Part shown: piece after piece, positions 56,736 to 64,000 of the stretch
Numbering within the stretch: the first letter of the stretch is position 1
Layout of the letters: each line of letters starts with the position of its first letter
Assembly (NCBI RefSeq): GCF_004364645.1
Contig: NZ_SOAW01000001.1
Span: 2,170,001 to 2,234,000 of the forward strand
DNA from: Naumannella halotolerans
GTDB taxonomy: Bacteria > Actinomycetota > Actinomycetes > Propionibacteriales > Propionibacteriaceae
DNA: 64,000 nt
Direction: 5' to 3'
Position numbers and translations under genes: made by a program
Notes under the pieces: model-generated
Databases searched by the model: none
Seen by the model: only the letters and a program-made list of their open reading frames with translations
Told to the model about the DNA's origin: nothing

Positions 56736-57757
56736 GCGAACACGGACGACTGGCCCGGCTGCAGCAGGAGGTCCACCGGCGAACCCCGATCCGCTACCTG
56801 CCCGAGGACTCCCTGGACCGGATCCGCCCCACCTGGCAGCAGGCCCGCATCGGCCGGATCGAACGTGCCCTGCGACGGGCCAAGCAGGGCGATCCCGGCG
56901 GCTGGCATGTGGTCGGCTCTTCGGCCTCCCTGCCGACGGCCGAGTCGATCACCCGGACCGTTGCGGGCCAGGAATTGGTGCTCTGGCGCGCCGACGGCAG
57001 GGTCCATGCCGGACCGGGGTCCTGTCCGCACATGGGAGCCCTGCTCGACCGCTGTCCGGTCTTCGACGGGGTCCTGCACTGCCGGTGGCACGGGATGCAG
57101 CTGCCACCCGAGGGGATCGGCGCCTGGCGTACCCTGCCGGCCGTCGACGACGGCGTCCTGTTGTGGGTACGCCTGCCCACCCCCGGTGAGGAACTGTCGG
57201 CCGAGCCGACCATCACCCCGCGACCGCCGCTGGACCGGGCGATCAGTGCGGTCGCGGCCCGGGCACTGGTCTGTGAACCCGATGACGTGGTGGCGAATCG
57301 ACTGGACCCGTGGCACGGCGCCTGGTTCCACCCCTATGCCTTCTCCGACCTGACCGTCGACGAATCGGCCAGCGACGACGAGGTGCTGACCGTCGATGTC
57401 ACCTTCCGGCTCAGTCGTACCTGGGGTGTGCCGGTGACGGCGGAGTTCCGCTGTCCCGATGCGCGGACGATCGTGATGACGATCGTGCGGGGTGAAGGCG
57501 CGGGCTCGGTGGTGGAGACCCATGCCACCTTCCTCGGACTCGACTCCCAGGGACTGCCCCGGACCATGATGACCGAGGCGACCATCGCCCACTCCGATCG
57601 CCCCGGGTTCTCCCTCGGCCGGGCAATGTCCGGTGTGATCAAACCGTTGATGCGGCGGACCGCATTGCAACTGTGGGTCGACGACGGTGAGTACGCCGAG
57701 CGCAGGTACGAGATCCGCCACCGGCAACAGGTTCGCCAGGAGTCCGGTTCCCGGTGA
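56732..57757 (+). CDS. Rieske [2Fe-2S] protein with DUF5914, CrtV position
   Basis: 341 residues. The Rieske cluster ligands are in SCPHMGALLDRC and LHCRWHGMQL (Cys-x-His and Cys-x2-His). The C-terminal half contains NRLDPWHGAWFHPYAFSDLT and a long sheet domain I recognise from Streptomyces carotenoid clusters, where this gene follows crtB. Its role is not settled; an electron-transfer or oxygenase step on the carotenoid is likely. Overlaps the crtB stop as ATGA. Confidence 0.8.
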   Translation: MSEHGRLARLQQEVHRRTPIRYLPEDSLDRIRPTWQQARIGRIERALRRAKQGDPGGWHVVGSSASLPTAESITRTVAGQELVLWRADGRVHAGPGSCPHMGALLDRCPVFDGVLHCRWHGMQLPPEGIGAWRTLPAVDDGVLLWVRLPTPGEELSAEPTITPRPPLDRAISAVAARALVCEPDDVVANRLDPWHGAWFHPYAFSDLTVDESASDDEVLTVDVTFRLSRTWGVPVTAEFRCPDARTIVMTIVRGEGAGSVVETHATFLGLDSQGLPRTMMTEATIAHSDRPGFSLGRAMSGVIKPLMRRTALQLWVDDGEYAERRYEIRHRQQVRQESGSR

Positions 57758-57775
57758 ACGACCACTCACCGGTTG

Positions 57776-57817
57776 TGATCATGGAATCCGATGATCTTCG
57801 TGCCGGAATGATCATGG
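57776..57817. repeat. GATCATG-flanked repeat, copy 2
   Basis: TGATCATGG, then ATGATCTTC-GTGCCGGAA-TGATCATGG in the 73-base gap between the Rieske gene and crtY. It shares the core GTGCCGGAA and the GATCATG ends with copy 1. Confidence 0.5.
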
Positions 57818-57830
57818 ACGGGCAGCGGTC

Positions 57831-58967
57831 GTGAATCGGTCGACGGGCAGGTCGTCGCAGGTCGACGTGGCCGTCGTCGGGCTGGGGCCGGCGGGCCGGG
57901 CGTTGGCCCATCGACTGTTGCAGGCCGGTGCCGAGGTGTTGGTGATCGACCCCTGTCCGGAGCGGGTGTGGCGACAGACCCTGTCGGGCTGGCGGCACCA
58001 GTTGCCGGGCTGGCTGGACGACCAGGTGGTGGCCAGCACGGCTCGCCCGGTGCTGCGCACCCGGGGCACCCAGGAGATCGACGACCCCTATCTCGTGCTC
58101 GACAACACCGCGCTGCACACCCGGCTGAGCCTGGCCGGTGCGCGGGTCGAGGAAACGCGGGTCGGGCCGGACGGTTTCGCGGCGCTGACCAGCAGGGCCC
58201 ACTGGGTGATCGACGCCCGCGGGGCCACGCCGGCCGGTCGGCGACGCCGGGTGCCGATGCAGACCGCCCACGGGGTGGTCGTACCGACCCGGGCGGCCGC
58301 CGGTGTGCTGGCCGGCGCCGAGGCGGTGCTGATGGACTGGACCCCCTTCGACGGGTCGTCACGGTGGCAGGAACCGGCCTCGTTCCTCTATGCCGTCGAG
58401 GTCGCACCGGGGCGTGAGCTGCTGGAGGAGACCTGCCTCGCCGGTGAGCCACCGCTGCCGCCGGCGGAGCTGCAACGGCGGCTGCATCGTCGCCTGCAGC
58501 GCTACGGGGTGCCGCCGGATGCGATCGAGGGACCCGGCGCGACGATCGAACGAGTCCGGATCCCGATGCTGCCCAGTGCGGCCGACCCGTTGCCCGACCG
58601 GGTGATCCGGTTCGGGGCGGCCGGTGGACAACTCAACCCGATCACCGGGTACTCCGCGCTGGCATCGCTGCGGGACACCGACACCTGGGTGAACGCGCTC
58701 ACCCGGGGTGACCCGGGCCGCCTGCCGCAGCGGCCCGATCCGCTGGCGCGGACCGCACTGGGGGCCTTCCTGCAGCTCTCCCCGGCGGCCACGGTGGAAC
58801 TCTTCGACGCCTTCGCCAGACTGCCGACCGAACAGCAGCGGGTGGTCTTCGACGGCCGCGGTGCCGGTTTCCCGGCGGCGCTGTTCGCGCAGTGGCAGGC
58901 GATGCCACCGGCCGGCCGGCTCGCCCTGATCGCTGCCACTGCCCGCAGCCTGCTGACGGCTCGGTGA
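57831..58967 (+). CDS. crtY: Lycopene beta-cyclase, CrtY type
   Basis: 378 residues. VDVAVVGLGPAGRALAHRLL is the N-terminal dinucleotide motif, LLEETCLAGEPPLPP is the cyclase motif with the catalytic Glu and IRFGAAGGQLNPITGYSALA is the conserved C-terminal stretch. It forms both beta-ionone rings of beta-carotene, the substrate for CrtU. GTG start at 57831 without a clear ribosome site. It ends the carotenoid gene set. Confidence 0.9.
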   Translation: MNRSTGRSSQVDVAVVGLGPAGRALAHRLLQAGAEVLVIDPCPERVWRQTLSGWRHQLPGWLDDQVVASTARPVLRTRGTQEIDDPYLVLDNTALHTRLSLAGARVEETRVGPDGFAALTSRAHWVIDARGATPAGRRRRVPMQTAHGVVVPTRAAAGVLAGAEAVLMDWTPFDGSSRWQEPASFLYAVEVAPGRELLEETCLAGEPPLPPAELQRRLHRRLQRYGVPPDAIEGPGATIERVRIPMLPSAADPLPDRVIRFGAAGGQLNPITGYSALASLRDTDTWVNALTRGDPGRLPQRPDPLARTALGAFLQLSPAATVELFDAFARLPTEQQRVVFDGRGAGFPAALFAQWQAMPPAGRLALIAATARSLLTAR

Positions 58968-59030
58968 GCGCGCCCACCGCCCGGTTGCTCCTCGCCCGGT
59001 GAGCATTCGTGGTCGGTCGGTCGGCCCGGC

Positions 59031-59036
59031 TAGCAT
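59031..59036 (+). promoter_or_regulatory. Putative -10 TAGCAT for leaderless exonuclease III transcript
   Basis: TAGCAT ends eight bases before the GTG at 59045. Confidence 0.4.
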
Positions 59037-59044
59037 CGCTGGCT

Positions 59045-59851
59045 GTGCTCAGGATCGGAACCCTCAACGTCAACGGCATCCGGGCTGCGGACCGCCGCGG
59101 CCTGCGGCAGTGGTTGGCCGAACACGACCCGGATGTCCTCACCCTGCAGGAGGTACGGGCCGAGCCCGACCTGATCCCCGAAGGGGTCTTCGACGGGTAC
59201 CACCTCAGTTGCGACGCCGGCAGCCTGAAGGGCCGCAACGGTGTCGCGGTGCTCAGCAAGGCCAAGCCGCTCGACGTCCGTACCTCCATGGGCGCGAAGG
59301 AGTTCGCCGCCGAGGGGCGCTGGATCGAGGTCGACCTGCCCGAGCTGACCGTCGCCTCGCTGTACCTGCCGAAGGGCGCCTCCCCCGACGACGCCGAACG
59401 GATCGAGGCCTACCACCGCAAGATGCGCTACCTGCCGGCCCTGGCGCGGCATCTGACCAAGGCCCGCCGGGCCGCGGCCAAGGCCGGCCGCGAGTTCCTG
59501 GTCACCGGCGACTTCAACATCGCCCACACCGAGAACGACCTGAAGAACCCGAAGACGAACCGGCGCTCGCCCGGCTTCCTCGCCGAGGAGCGCGAATGGT
59601 TCAGCCAGATCCTCGGCCCGCGGACCCTCACCGATGTGGTCCGCGCCCTGCACCCCGACCAGGCCGGCCCCTACTCCTGGTGGAGCTGGCGCGGCCAGGC
59701 CTGGACCAACGATGCGGGCTGGCGGATCGACTACCAGCTCGCCAGCCGGGCCCTGGCCGATGCAGCGGTCACCGGGGGTACCTACCGCGACCCGTCCTAC
59801 GAGGCCCGGATCAGCGATCACGCACCGGTGGTGGTGGACTACCGGGTCTGA
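59045..59851 (+). CDS. xth: Exodeoxyribonuclease III (AP endonuclease)
   Basis: 268 residues from GTG at 59045, giving LRIGTLNVNGIRAADRRG as in other family members. Catalytic motifs LTLQEVRAE (Glu), LVTGDFNIAHTENDLKNP (Asp, Asn) and the closing SDHAPVVVDY (Asp-His) are complete. It cuts DNA at abasic sites and degrades 3' ends in repair. It follows crtY by 77 bases but has its own promoter-like hexamer. Confidence 0.94.
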   Translation: MLRIGTLNVNGIRAADRRGLRQWLAEHDPDVLTLQEVRAEPDLIPEGVFDGYHLSCDAGSLKGRNGVAVLSKAKPLDVRTSMGAKEFAAEGRWIEVDLPELTVASLYLPKGASPDDAERIEAYHRKMRYLPALARHLTKARRAAAKAGREFLVTGDFNIAHTENDLKNPKTNRRSPGFLAEEREWFSQILGPRTLTDVVRALHPDQAGPYSWWSWRGQAWTNDAGWRIDYQLASRALADAAVTGGTYRDPSYEARISDHAPVVVDYRV

Positions 59852-59934
59852 CCCCGAGCACCGGGCGGCAAACCGGCCGGACCCCGCGCAGGCCGGTCGG
59901 CCCACCCGCCGAGCCAGACCGCGTCCCGGGGCAT

Positions 59935-59940
59935 TACGCT
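59935..59940 (+). promoter_or_regulatory. Putative -10 TACGCT for leaderless hydratase-family transcript
   Basis: TACGCT ends six bases before the GTG at 59947. Confidence 0.4.
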
Positions 59941-59946
59941 GCCGAC

Positions 59947-60957
59947 GTGGTCGACTACTTCACTGCAGAAACCGATCAGGTCCGCTTCGCCGTGGACGGC
60001 CGGCTCGGGCTGATCGAGCTCAACCGACCGAAGGCGATCAACGCCTTGACCTGGGAGATGGTCGACGCGCTGAATCGACAGCTCGACGAATGGGCCGAGG
60101 ACGACGCGATCGCCACGGTGGCGATCACCGGCGCCGGCGACCGTGGCCTGTGTGCCGGCGGCGACGTCCGTTCTATCCGCGAGGCGATCCTCGCCGGTGA
60201 CCTGGAATCGCCGACGAACTTCTGGCGCGACGAGTACCGGCTGAACGCCACGATCGCCGACTACCCCAAGCCCTATGTGGCGATCATGGACGGCGTGGTG
60301 ATGGGCGGCGGAGTCGGCGTCTCGGTCCACGGGCAGGTACGTCTGGTCACCGAGCGGACGAAGATCGCGATGCCGGAGACGATCATCGGGTTGTTCCCCG
60401 ACGTCGGCGCGATGTGGTGTCTGTCCCGGGCACCACAGAACTTCGGGGTGCACATGGCACTGACCGGCACCACGATCGACGGCCCGACGGCGATCGCCAT
60501 CGGGTTCGCCGATGCGCAGATCGACTCGCAGCGAATCCCCGAGGTGCTGGCAACCCTGGGCCGTGGCGAGTCGATCGACCACTTCCTCAGCACCCCGGCG
60601 GCAGCGCCCTTCGGGGACTGGCTGCAGGCCTACGACAGCACCGACCCGGTGCAGATCCTGCGACAGTTGAGGGCCAGCAGCGACCCGGCGGCTCGTACCG
60701 CCGCCGAGGACATGGCCAAGCGCTCGCCCTACTCGGTCGCGGTCACCCTGGCGGCCCTGCGGCGGGCGGCGACGATGTCTTCGGTGAACGAGGTGCTGGA
60801 CCAGGACTTCGTCCTCGGCAAGCACTTCCTCGGCAATCCCGACTTCGTGGAGGGCGTCCGGGCCCAACTCGTCGACAAGGACCGGAACCCGACCTGGCGA
60901 CATTCCTCCTTCGACCAGGTCACCGACGACGAGGTGGCGGCCGCCTTCGAGGACTGA
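59947..60957 (+). CDS. Enoyl-CoA hydratase/isomerase family, 3-hydroxyisobutyryl-CoA hydrolase-like
   Basis: 336 residues. RLGLIELNRPKAINALTWEM opens the crotonase fold; GLCAGGDVRSIRE and MDGVVMGGGVGVSVHG form the oxyanion hole, and PETIIGLFPDVGAMW holds the Glu and Asp expected of 3-hydroxyisobutyryl-CoA hydrolases. The extended C-terminus also fits that branch, a valine degradation enzyme. GTG start six bases after TACGCT. It ends 11 bases before the convergent mannosyltransferase gene. Confidence 0.86.
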   Translation: MVDYFTAETDQVRFAVDGRLGLIELNRPKAINALTWEMVDALNRQLDEWAEDDAIATVAITGAGDRGLCAGGDVRSIREAILAGDLESPTNFWRDEYRLNATIADYPKPYVAIMDGVVMGGGVGVSVHGQVRLVTERTKIAMPETIIGLFPDVGAMWCLSRAPQNFGVHMALTGTTIDGPTAIAIGFADAQIDSQRIPEVLATLGRGESIDHFLSTPAAAPFGDWLQAYDSTDPVQILRQLRASSDPAARTAAEDMAKRSPYSVAVTLAALRRAATMSSVNEVLDQDFVLGKHFLGNPDFVEGVRAQLVDKDRNPTWRHSSFDQVTDDEVAAAFED

Positions 60958-60968
60958 CCGCCGACGGC

Positions 60969-62510
60969 TCAGCCGACGTGCTGGCGCGGATGGTCGGCCT
61001 TCACCACCATCCGGGCCGGCGCGGAGTTGAACTCGTTGTCCCGGGTCCACACCCGATCGTTGGTCCAGCCGAACCAGATGATCGAAGCTGCCCCGATCAG
61101 CCCGAGCACCATCATCTCGTTCCGTTCGGCGAACTGCATGAAGCTGTAGGCCAGCACGATCACCACACCCCAGGCCGAGATCCGGATCGCCCGCCGGTTG
61201 AAGTGGGTGAGCGGCAGGAAGGTCCCCCACCAGGTGAGGTACCACGGGTGCAACGCCGGGCCGCCACACGTGATCGCAATCAGCGCATAGGCGAGGAAGT
61301 CGATCGGTTTGCGGAAGGCGTGCCGGAAGTACAGGTAGAGCACACCGAAGACGGTGATGATCATGCCGACCTGGCGGAAGATCCGGACCATCCGGCGAGC
61401 CAGGTCGTACTGGCCGAAGACGTTCAGCACTTCCGCCGCGGCGCTGCCCATCAGGGTCGTCGGGGCGATCGTGAAGACCATGCCGGGTACGTTCAGCCCC
61501 TCGATCCAACCCCAGCCCAGACCACAGGCCAGGGAGATCACGACGAACGCGAGCAGGCTGGTGATCGTCCCCACCGCGACCACGATGGCGGCCTGGAACT
61601 GGCGTTGGAAGGTGGTCGCCCGTCCCGCGGGGGGCGGCGGCATGGCGATCAGGGCAACGGCCACCACACCGACGATCGCCGGGATCTTCACCGCCGTCGC
61701 GGCGGCCACCAGCGTGCAGCCGACCAGGAACCGTCCCTTGTTGGCCATCCACAGCGCCAACACCAGCAGGGCGAGCATCAGCGCGTCGTTGTGCGCCCCG
61801 CCGATCAGGTGCAGCATCACGATCGGGTTGCCGATGGCGAACCAGAGCGCGACCGCCGGGTCGGCTCCGACCCGCTGGGCCAGGGCCGGCAGACAGGCGG
61901 CCACCACGACCATGCTCACCAAGGAGACCAACCGCATGCCCAGGGTCGCCGACCAGTACGGGTCGAGGGCGAACAGGCTCACCACCAAGTGGTTCACCTG
62001 CAGCGCCAGCGGGCCGTACGGTGCGGCGGTGTAGCGCCAGACCGGAACCACCTGCTCGGCCCAGAACCCGGGCAGCTGGGAGACCCCGCCCACTCCGTAG
62101 GGGTCGACCGCGTTGTGGATCAGCCACCCCTCCGCGGCGTAGGCGTAGGAGTCGTCGCTGAACACCGGCGGACCGAACAGCATCGGCAGTGTCCACAGCG
62201 CGACCACCACCCGCATGTCGACCTGCGGCCGGTCGAACCGGGGCCGCAACCGGAACCAGGCGTCGGCCAGCATGATCACGCCGAACAGCGTCAGCCCGGT
62301 GGTCAGGGCCCGTACCGGGTTGGTGGTGAGGAACGGGACCAGGTCGTACCACGGCGAGTTCTCCGGCAGGTACGCCGGGGAGATCGCCCCCAGGGCGACC
62401 AGCAGGCTCGCCAGCATTCCCCGACGGACGGCCGGGACCGCCCAGGCTTCGCGTACCAGCCCGCTGACCACCAGCCAGCGGGCGTGCATCTGTGCCAACC
62501 AGAGATCCAT
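60969..62510 (-). CDS. MptB-like alpha-1,6-mannosyltransferase (polyprenol-phosphate-mannose dependent)
   Basis: 513 residues with about 13 membrane segments, a GT-C-type glycosyltransferase. The first large loop has VFSDDSYAYAAEGWLIHNAV with the acidic pair, and GGAHNDALM and ALHPWYLTWWG are further family marks. Such enzymes extend lipomannan-type glycans outside the membrane in actinobacteria. The ATG at 62510 shares a base with the stop of the upstream paralogue, so both are one unit. Confidence 0.82.
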   Translation of the reverse strand: MDLWLAQMHARWLVVSGLVREAWAVPAVRRGMLASLLVALGAISPAYLPENSPWYDLVPFLTTNPVRALTTGLTLFGVIMLADAWFRLRPRFDRPQVDMRVVVALWTLPMLFGPPVFSDDSYAYAAEGWLIHNAVDPYGVGGVSQLPGFWAEQVVPVWRYTAAPYGPLALQVNHLVVSLFALDPYWSATLGMRLVSLVSMVVVAACLPALAQRVGADPAVALWFAIGNPIVMLHLIGGAHNDALMLALLVLALWMANKGRFLVGCTLVAAATAVKIPAIVGVVAVALIAMPPPPAGRATTFQRQFQAAIVVAVGTITSLLAFVVISLACGLGWGWIEGLNVPGMVFTIAPTTLMGSAAAEVLNVFGQYDLARRMVRIFRQVGMIITVFGVLYLYFRHAFRKPIDFLAYALIAITCGGPALHPWYLTWWGTFLPLTHFNRRAIRISAWGVVIVLAYSFMQFAERNEMMVLGLIGAASIIWFGWTNDRVWTRDNEFNSAPARMVVKADHPRQHVG

Positions 62511-64000
62511 CAGGCCACCGGATTCCCTACCGGCACCGGTTGCTTCAGCTCGGTGCCCCGGACATGGATCCGATCGTTCACCCAGGCCAGCCAGCAGAAC
62601 GGGATGAAGGCGATCAGCCCGATGGCCAGCGCGCCGTTGAAGTAGCACAGCAGCACCACCGAGGCGTACATGCCGAGGGTGATCGCCAGGTAGGTCAACC
62701 GCCGCAGCATCGGGGTGGGGTCACTGAACGGGAACAGGGTGAGCCCCCAGGTGAAGTACCACGGGTGCAGCGACGGTCCGCCGAGGGCGATCAGCGCCAT
62801 CGCCGCTGCGCCGAAGTTGTTCGGCTTGCGCAGCAACCAGCGGCGGAACAGGGCGAGGATGGCGATGATGGTGACCGCGATCCCGGTGTCGGTGAAGATC
62901 CGGCCCATCCGTCGCCCGATGTCGTAGAAGCCGAACTGGTTCATGATCAGACCGAGGAACTCACCGGTGGCCCGCCAGGGTGCCATCGTGACCACGATGC
63001 CCGGTACCGACAGTCCGGCGATCCAGCCCCAACCCAGGCCGCTGGCCATGGAGATCGCCAGGAAGGCCGCCAGGCTCAGGGCGGAGGCGACCGAGACGTG
63101 CAGGATGGCGGCGAACTCGCGGTGCCAGCGGCGGCCGGTGGTGGGTGGGGGGAAGGCGATCAAGGCGACCGGTACGGCCACCACGACGGCCGGCAGTTTG
63201 ATCGCGGTGGCCGCGGCGACACAGGCGCAGGCCAGCAGGAACCGATGCTTGACGGCCAGCCACAGTGCCAGCACCACCAGCCCGAGCATCCAGGCATCGT
63301 TGTGTGCCCCGCCGATCAGGTGGGTGATGGTCAGCGGGTTCACCGCGGCGAACCAGACCGCCGACTGCGGGTCCTTGCCGAAGTGACGGGCGATCGCCGG
63401 GGTGCAGCCGGCGATCAGTGCCACCCCGGCCAGCGACACCAGTCGCATGCCCAGGGTCGCCGACCAGTACGGGTTGTAGTTGAACAATCCGACCACGAGT
63501 TCGCTGATCTGCAGCGAGATCGGCCCGTAGGGGGCGATGGTGTAGCGCCAGACCAGCACCGCCTGCTCGGCGAACTCGCCCGGCATCATCCCCACCCCGA
63601 GGGTGTAGGGGTCGGCATTGTTGTGCAACATCCAGCCCTCGGCGGCCAGAGCGTAGGAGTCCTGACTGAAGATGGGCGGACCGAGCAGCATCGGCAGCGT
63701 CCACAGCGCGATCACGATCCGCAGGTCCGGATGCGCACGACCGATCCGGGGCCGCAACTGGAACCAGGCGTCGATCAGCATCAGCGTGCCGAGCACACTG
63801 AGCACCGAGGCGACGAGCTGCCAGCTGGCGGAGGTCTCCAGCCAGGGCAGCGCGTCCAGCCACGGCGAGTTCTCCGGGGTGAAGGCCCGGCTGAATCCAC
63901 CGATCGCGATCAACGAGGTGGCCAGCAATCCCCGTCGGACACCGCTGTGGGACCACGTCCGGACGGTCTCGGTGCGCAGCCATCGCAGCTGCCCGGCGGT
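62510..64000 (-). CDS. Second MptB-like mannosyltransferase (5' end beyond the window)
   Basis: At least 496 codons; the frame is open to the right edge, and the residues before the internal ATG at 63928 (VRRGLLATSLIAIGGF) match the same place in the first copy, so the true start lies outside. Shared marks are SQDSYALAAEGWMLHNNADP, GGAHNDAWM and SLHPWYFTW. Here the loop has Gln-Asp where the first copy has Asp-Asp. A tandem duplication whose copies may act on different glycan ends. Confidence 0.82.
   Translation of the reverse strand, partial: TAGQLRWLRTETVRTWSHSGVRRGLLATSLIAIGGFSRAFTPENSPWLDALPWLETSASWQLVASVLSVLGTLMLIDAWFQLRPRIGRAHPDLRIVIALWTLPMLLGPPIFSQDSYALAAEGWMLHNNADPYTLGVGMMPGEFAEQAVLVWRYTIAPYGPISLQISELVVGLFNYNPYWSATLGMRLVSLAGVALIAGCTPAIARHFGKDPQSAVWFAAVNPLTITHLIGGAHNDAWMLGLVVLALWLAVKHRFLLACACVAAATAIKLPAVVVAVPVALIAFPPPTTGRRWHREFAAILHVSVASALSLAAFLAISMASGLGWGWIAGLSVPGIVVTMAPWRATGEFLGLIMNQFGFYDIGRRMGRIFTDTGIAVTIIAILALFRRWLLRKPNNFGAAAMALIALGGPSLHPWYFTWGLTLFPFSDPTPMLRRLTYLAITLGMYASVVLLCYFNGALAIGLIAFIPFCWLAWVNDRIHVRGTELKQPVPVGNPVA

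Overview
The window is a high-GC chromosome segment of an actinobacterium. The order tRNA-Thr, tRNA-Met, rpmG, hadA-hadB-murB, tRNA-Trp, secE, nusG, rplK, rplA, rplJ-rplL, rpoB-rpoC is the actinobacterial one, and MptB-type mannosyltransferases, a HadAB pair and an isorenieratene-type carotenoid cluster fit the same phylum. Propionibacteriales is my best guess from the sequence style; I cannot prove the family. I see no phage, insertion sequence or CRISPR array.

Layout. 1-6 kb: the 5' part of a selenocysteine formate dehydrogenase with an in-frame TGA and a clear SECIS hairpin, a VOC-acetyltransferase fusion, a PheC-like binding lipoprotein, a methyltransferase, an epoxide-hydrolase-like enzyme and an APC permease. 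6-14 kb: rpoC and rpoB, with a good promoter. 14-22 kb: a metabolic block (cytosine permease and yeast-type cytosine deaminase, AtoE-like fatty acid carrier, DksA-like protein, SDR plus hydroxyacid-oxoacid transhydrogenase-like enzyme, cyclase-family protein, malic enzyme). 22-24 kb: rplJ-rplL with leader and attenuator. 24-32 kb: a complete kdp potassium-ATPase operon running small ORF-kdpF-A-B-C-D-E. 32-37 kb: zinc alcohol dehydrogenase, Dps, then rplA, rplK, nusG, secE and tRNA-Trp. 37-46 kb: a ribbon-helix-helix protein with operator repeats, aminotransferase, acyl-CoA ligase, TreZ, murB, hadB, hadA, an alpha/beta hydrolase, a small membrane protein and rpmG. 46-50 kb: tRNA-Met, tRNA-Thr, cardiolipin-synthase-like protein, tRNA-Tyr, a Tyr/Gly-rich DUF4190 protein and YajQ. 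50-59 kb: the carotenoid cluster (crtT-like, crtU, MarR-IDI fusion, crtE, crtI, crtB, crtV-like Rieske protein, crtY). 59-64 kb: exonuclease III, a 3-hydroxyisobutyryl-CoA-hydrolase-like protein and two tandem MptB-like mannosyltransferases, the second cut by the window edge.

How it works together. The carotenoid cluster should take IPP/DMAPP (IDI domain) to GGPP (CrtE), phytoene (CrtB), lycopene (CrtI), beta-carotene (CrtY) and an aromatic carotenoid (CrtU). Its isomerase is fused to a MarR regulator that has a palindrome over its own promoter. The kdp genes overlap or nearly abut and make pump, sensor and regulator together. The transcription/translation genes, usually one block, are split by metabolic insertions. 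A recurring feature is a TANNNT hexamer 5-8 bases before a start codon without a clear Shine-Dalgarno sequence at twelve genes, which suggests that leaderless mRNAs are common here.
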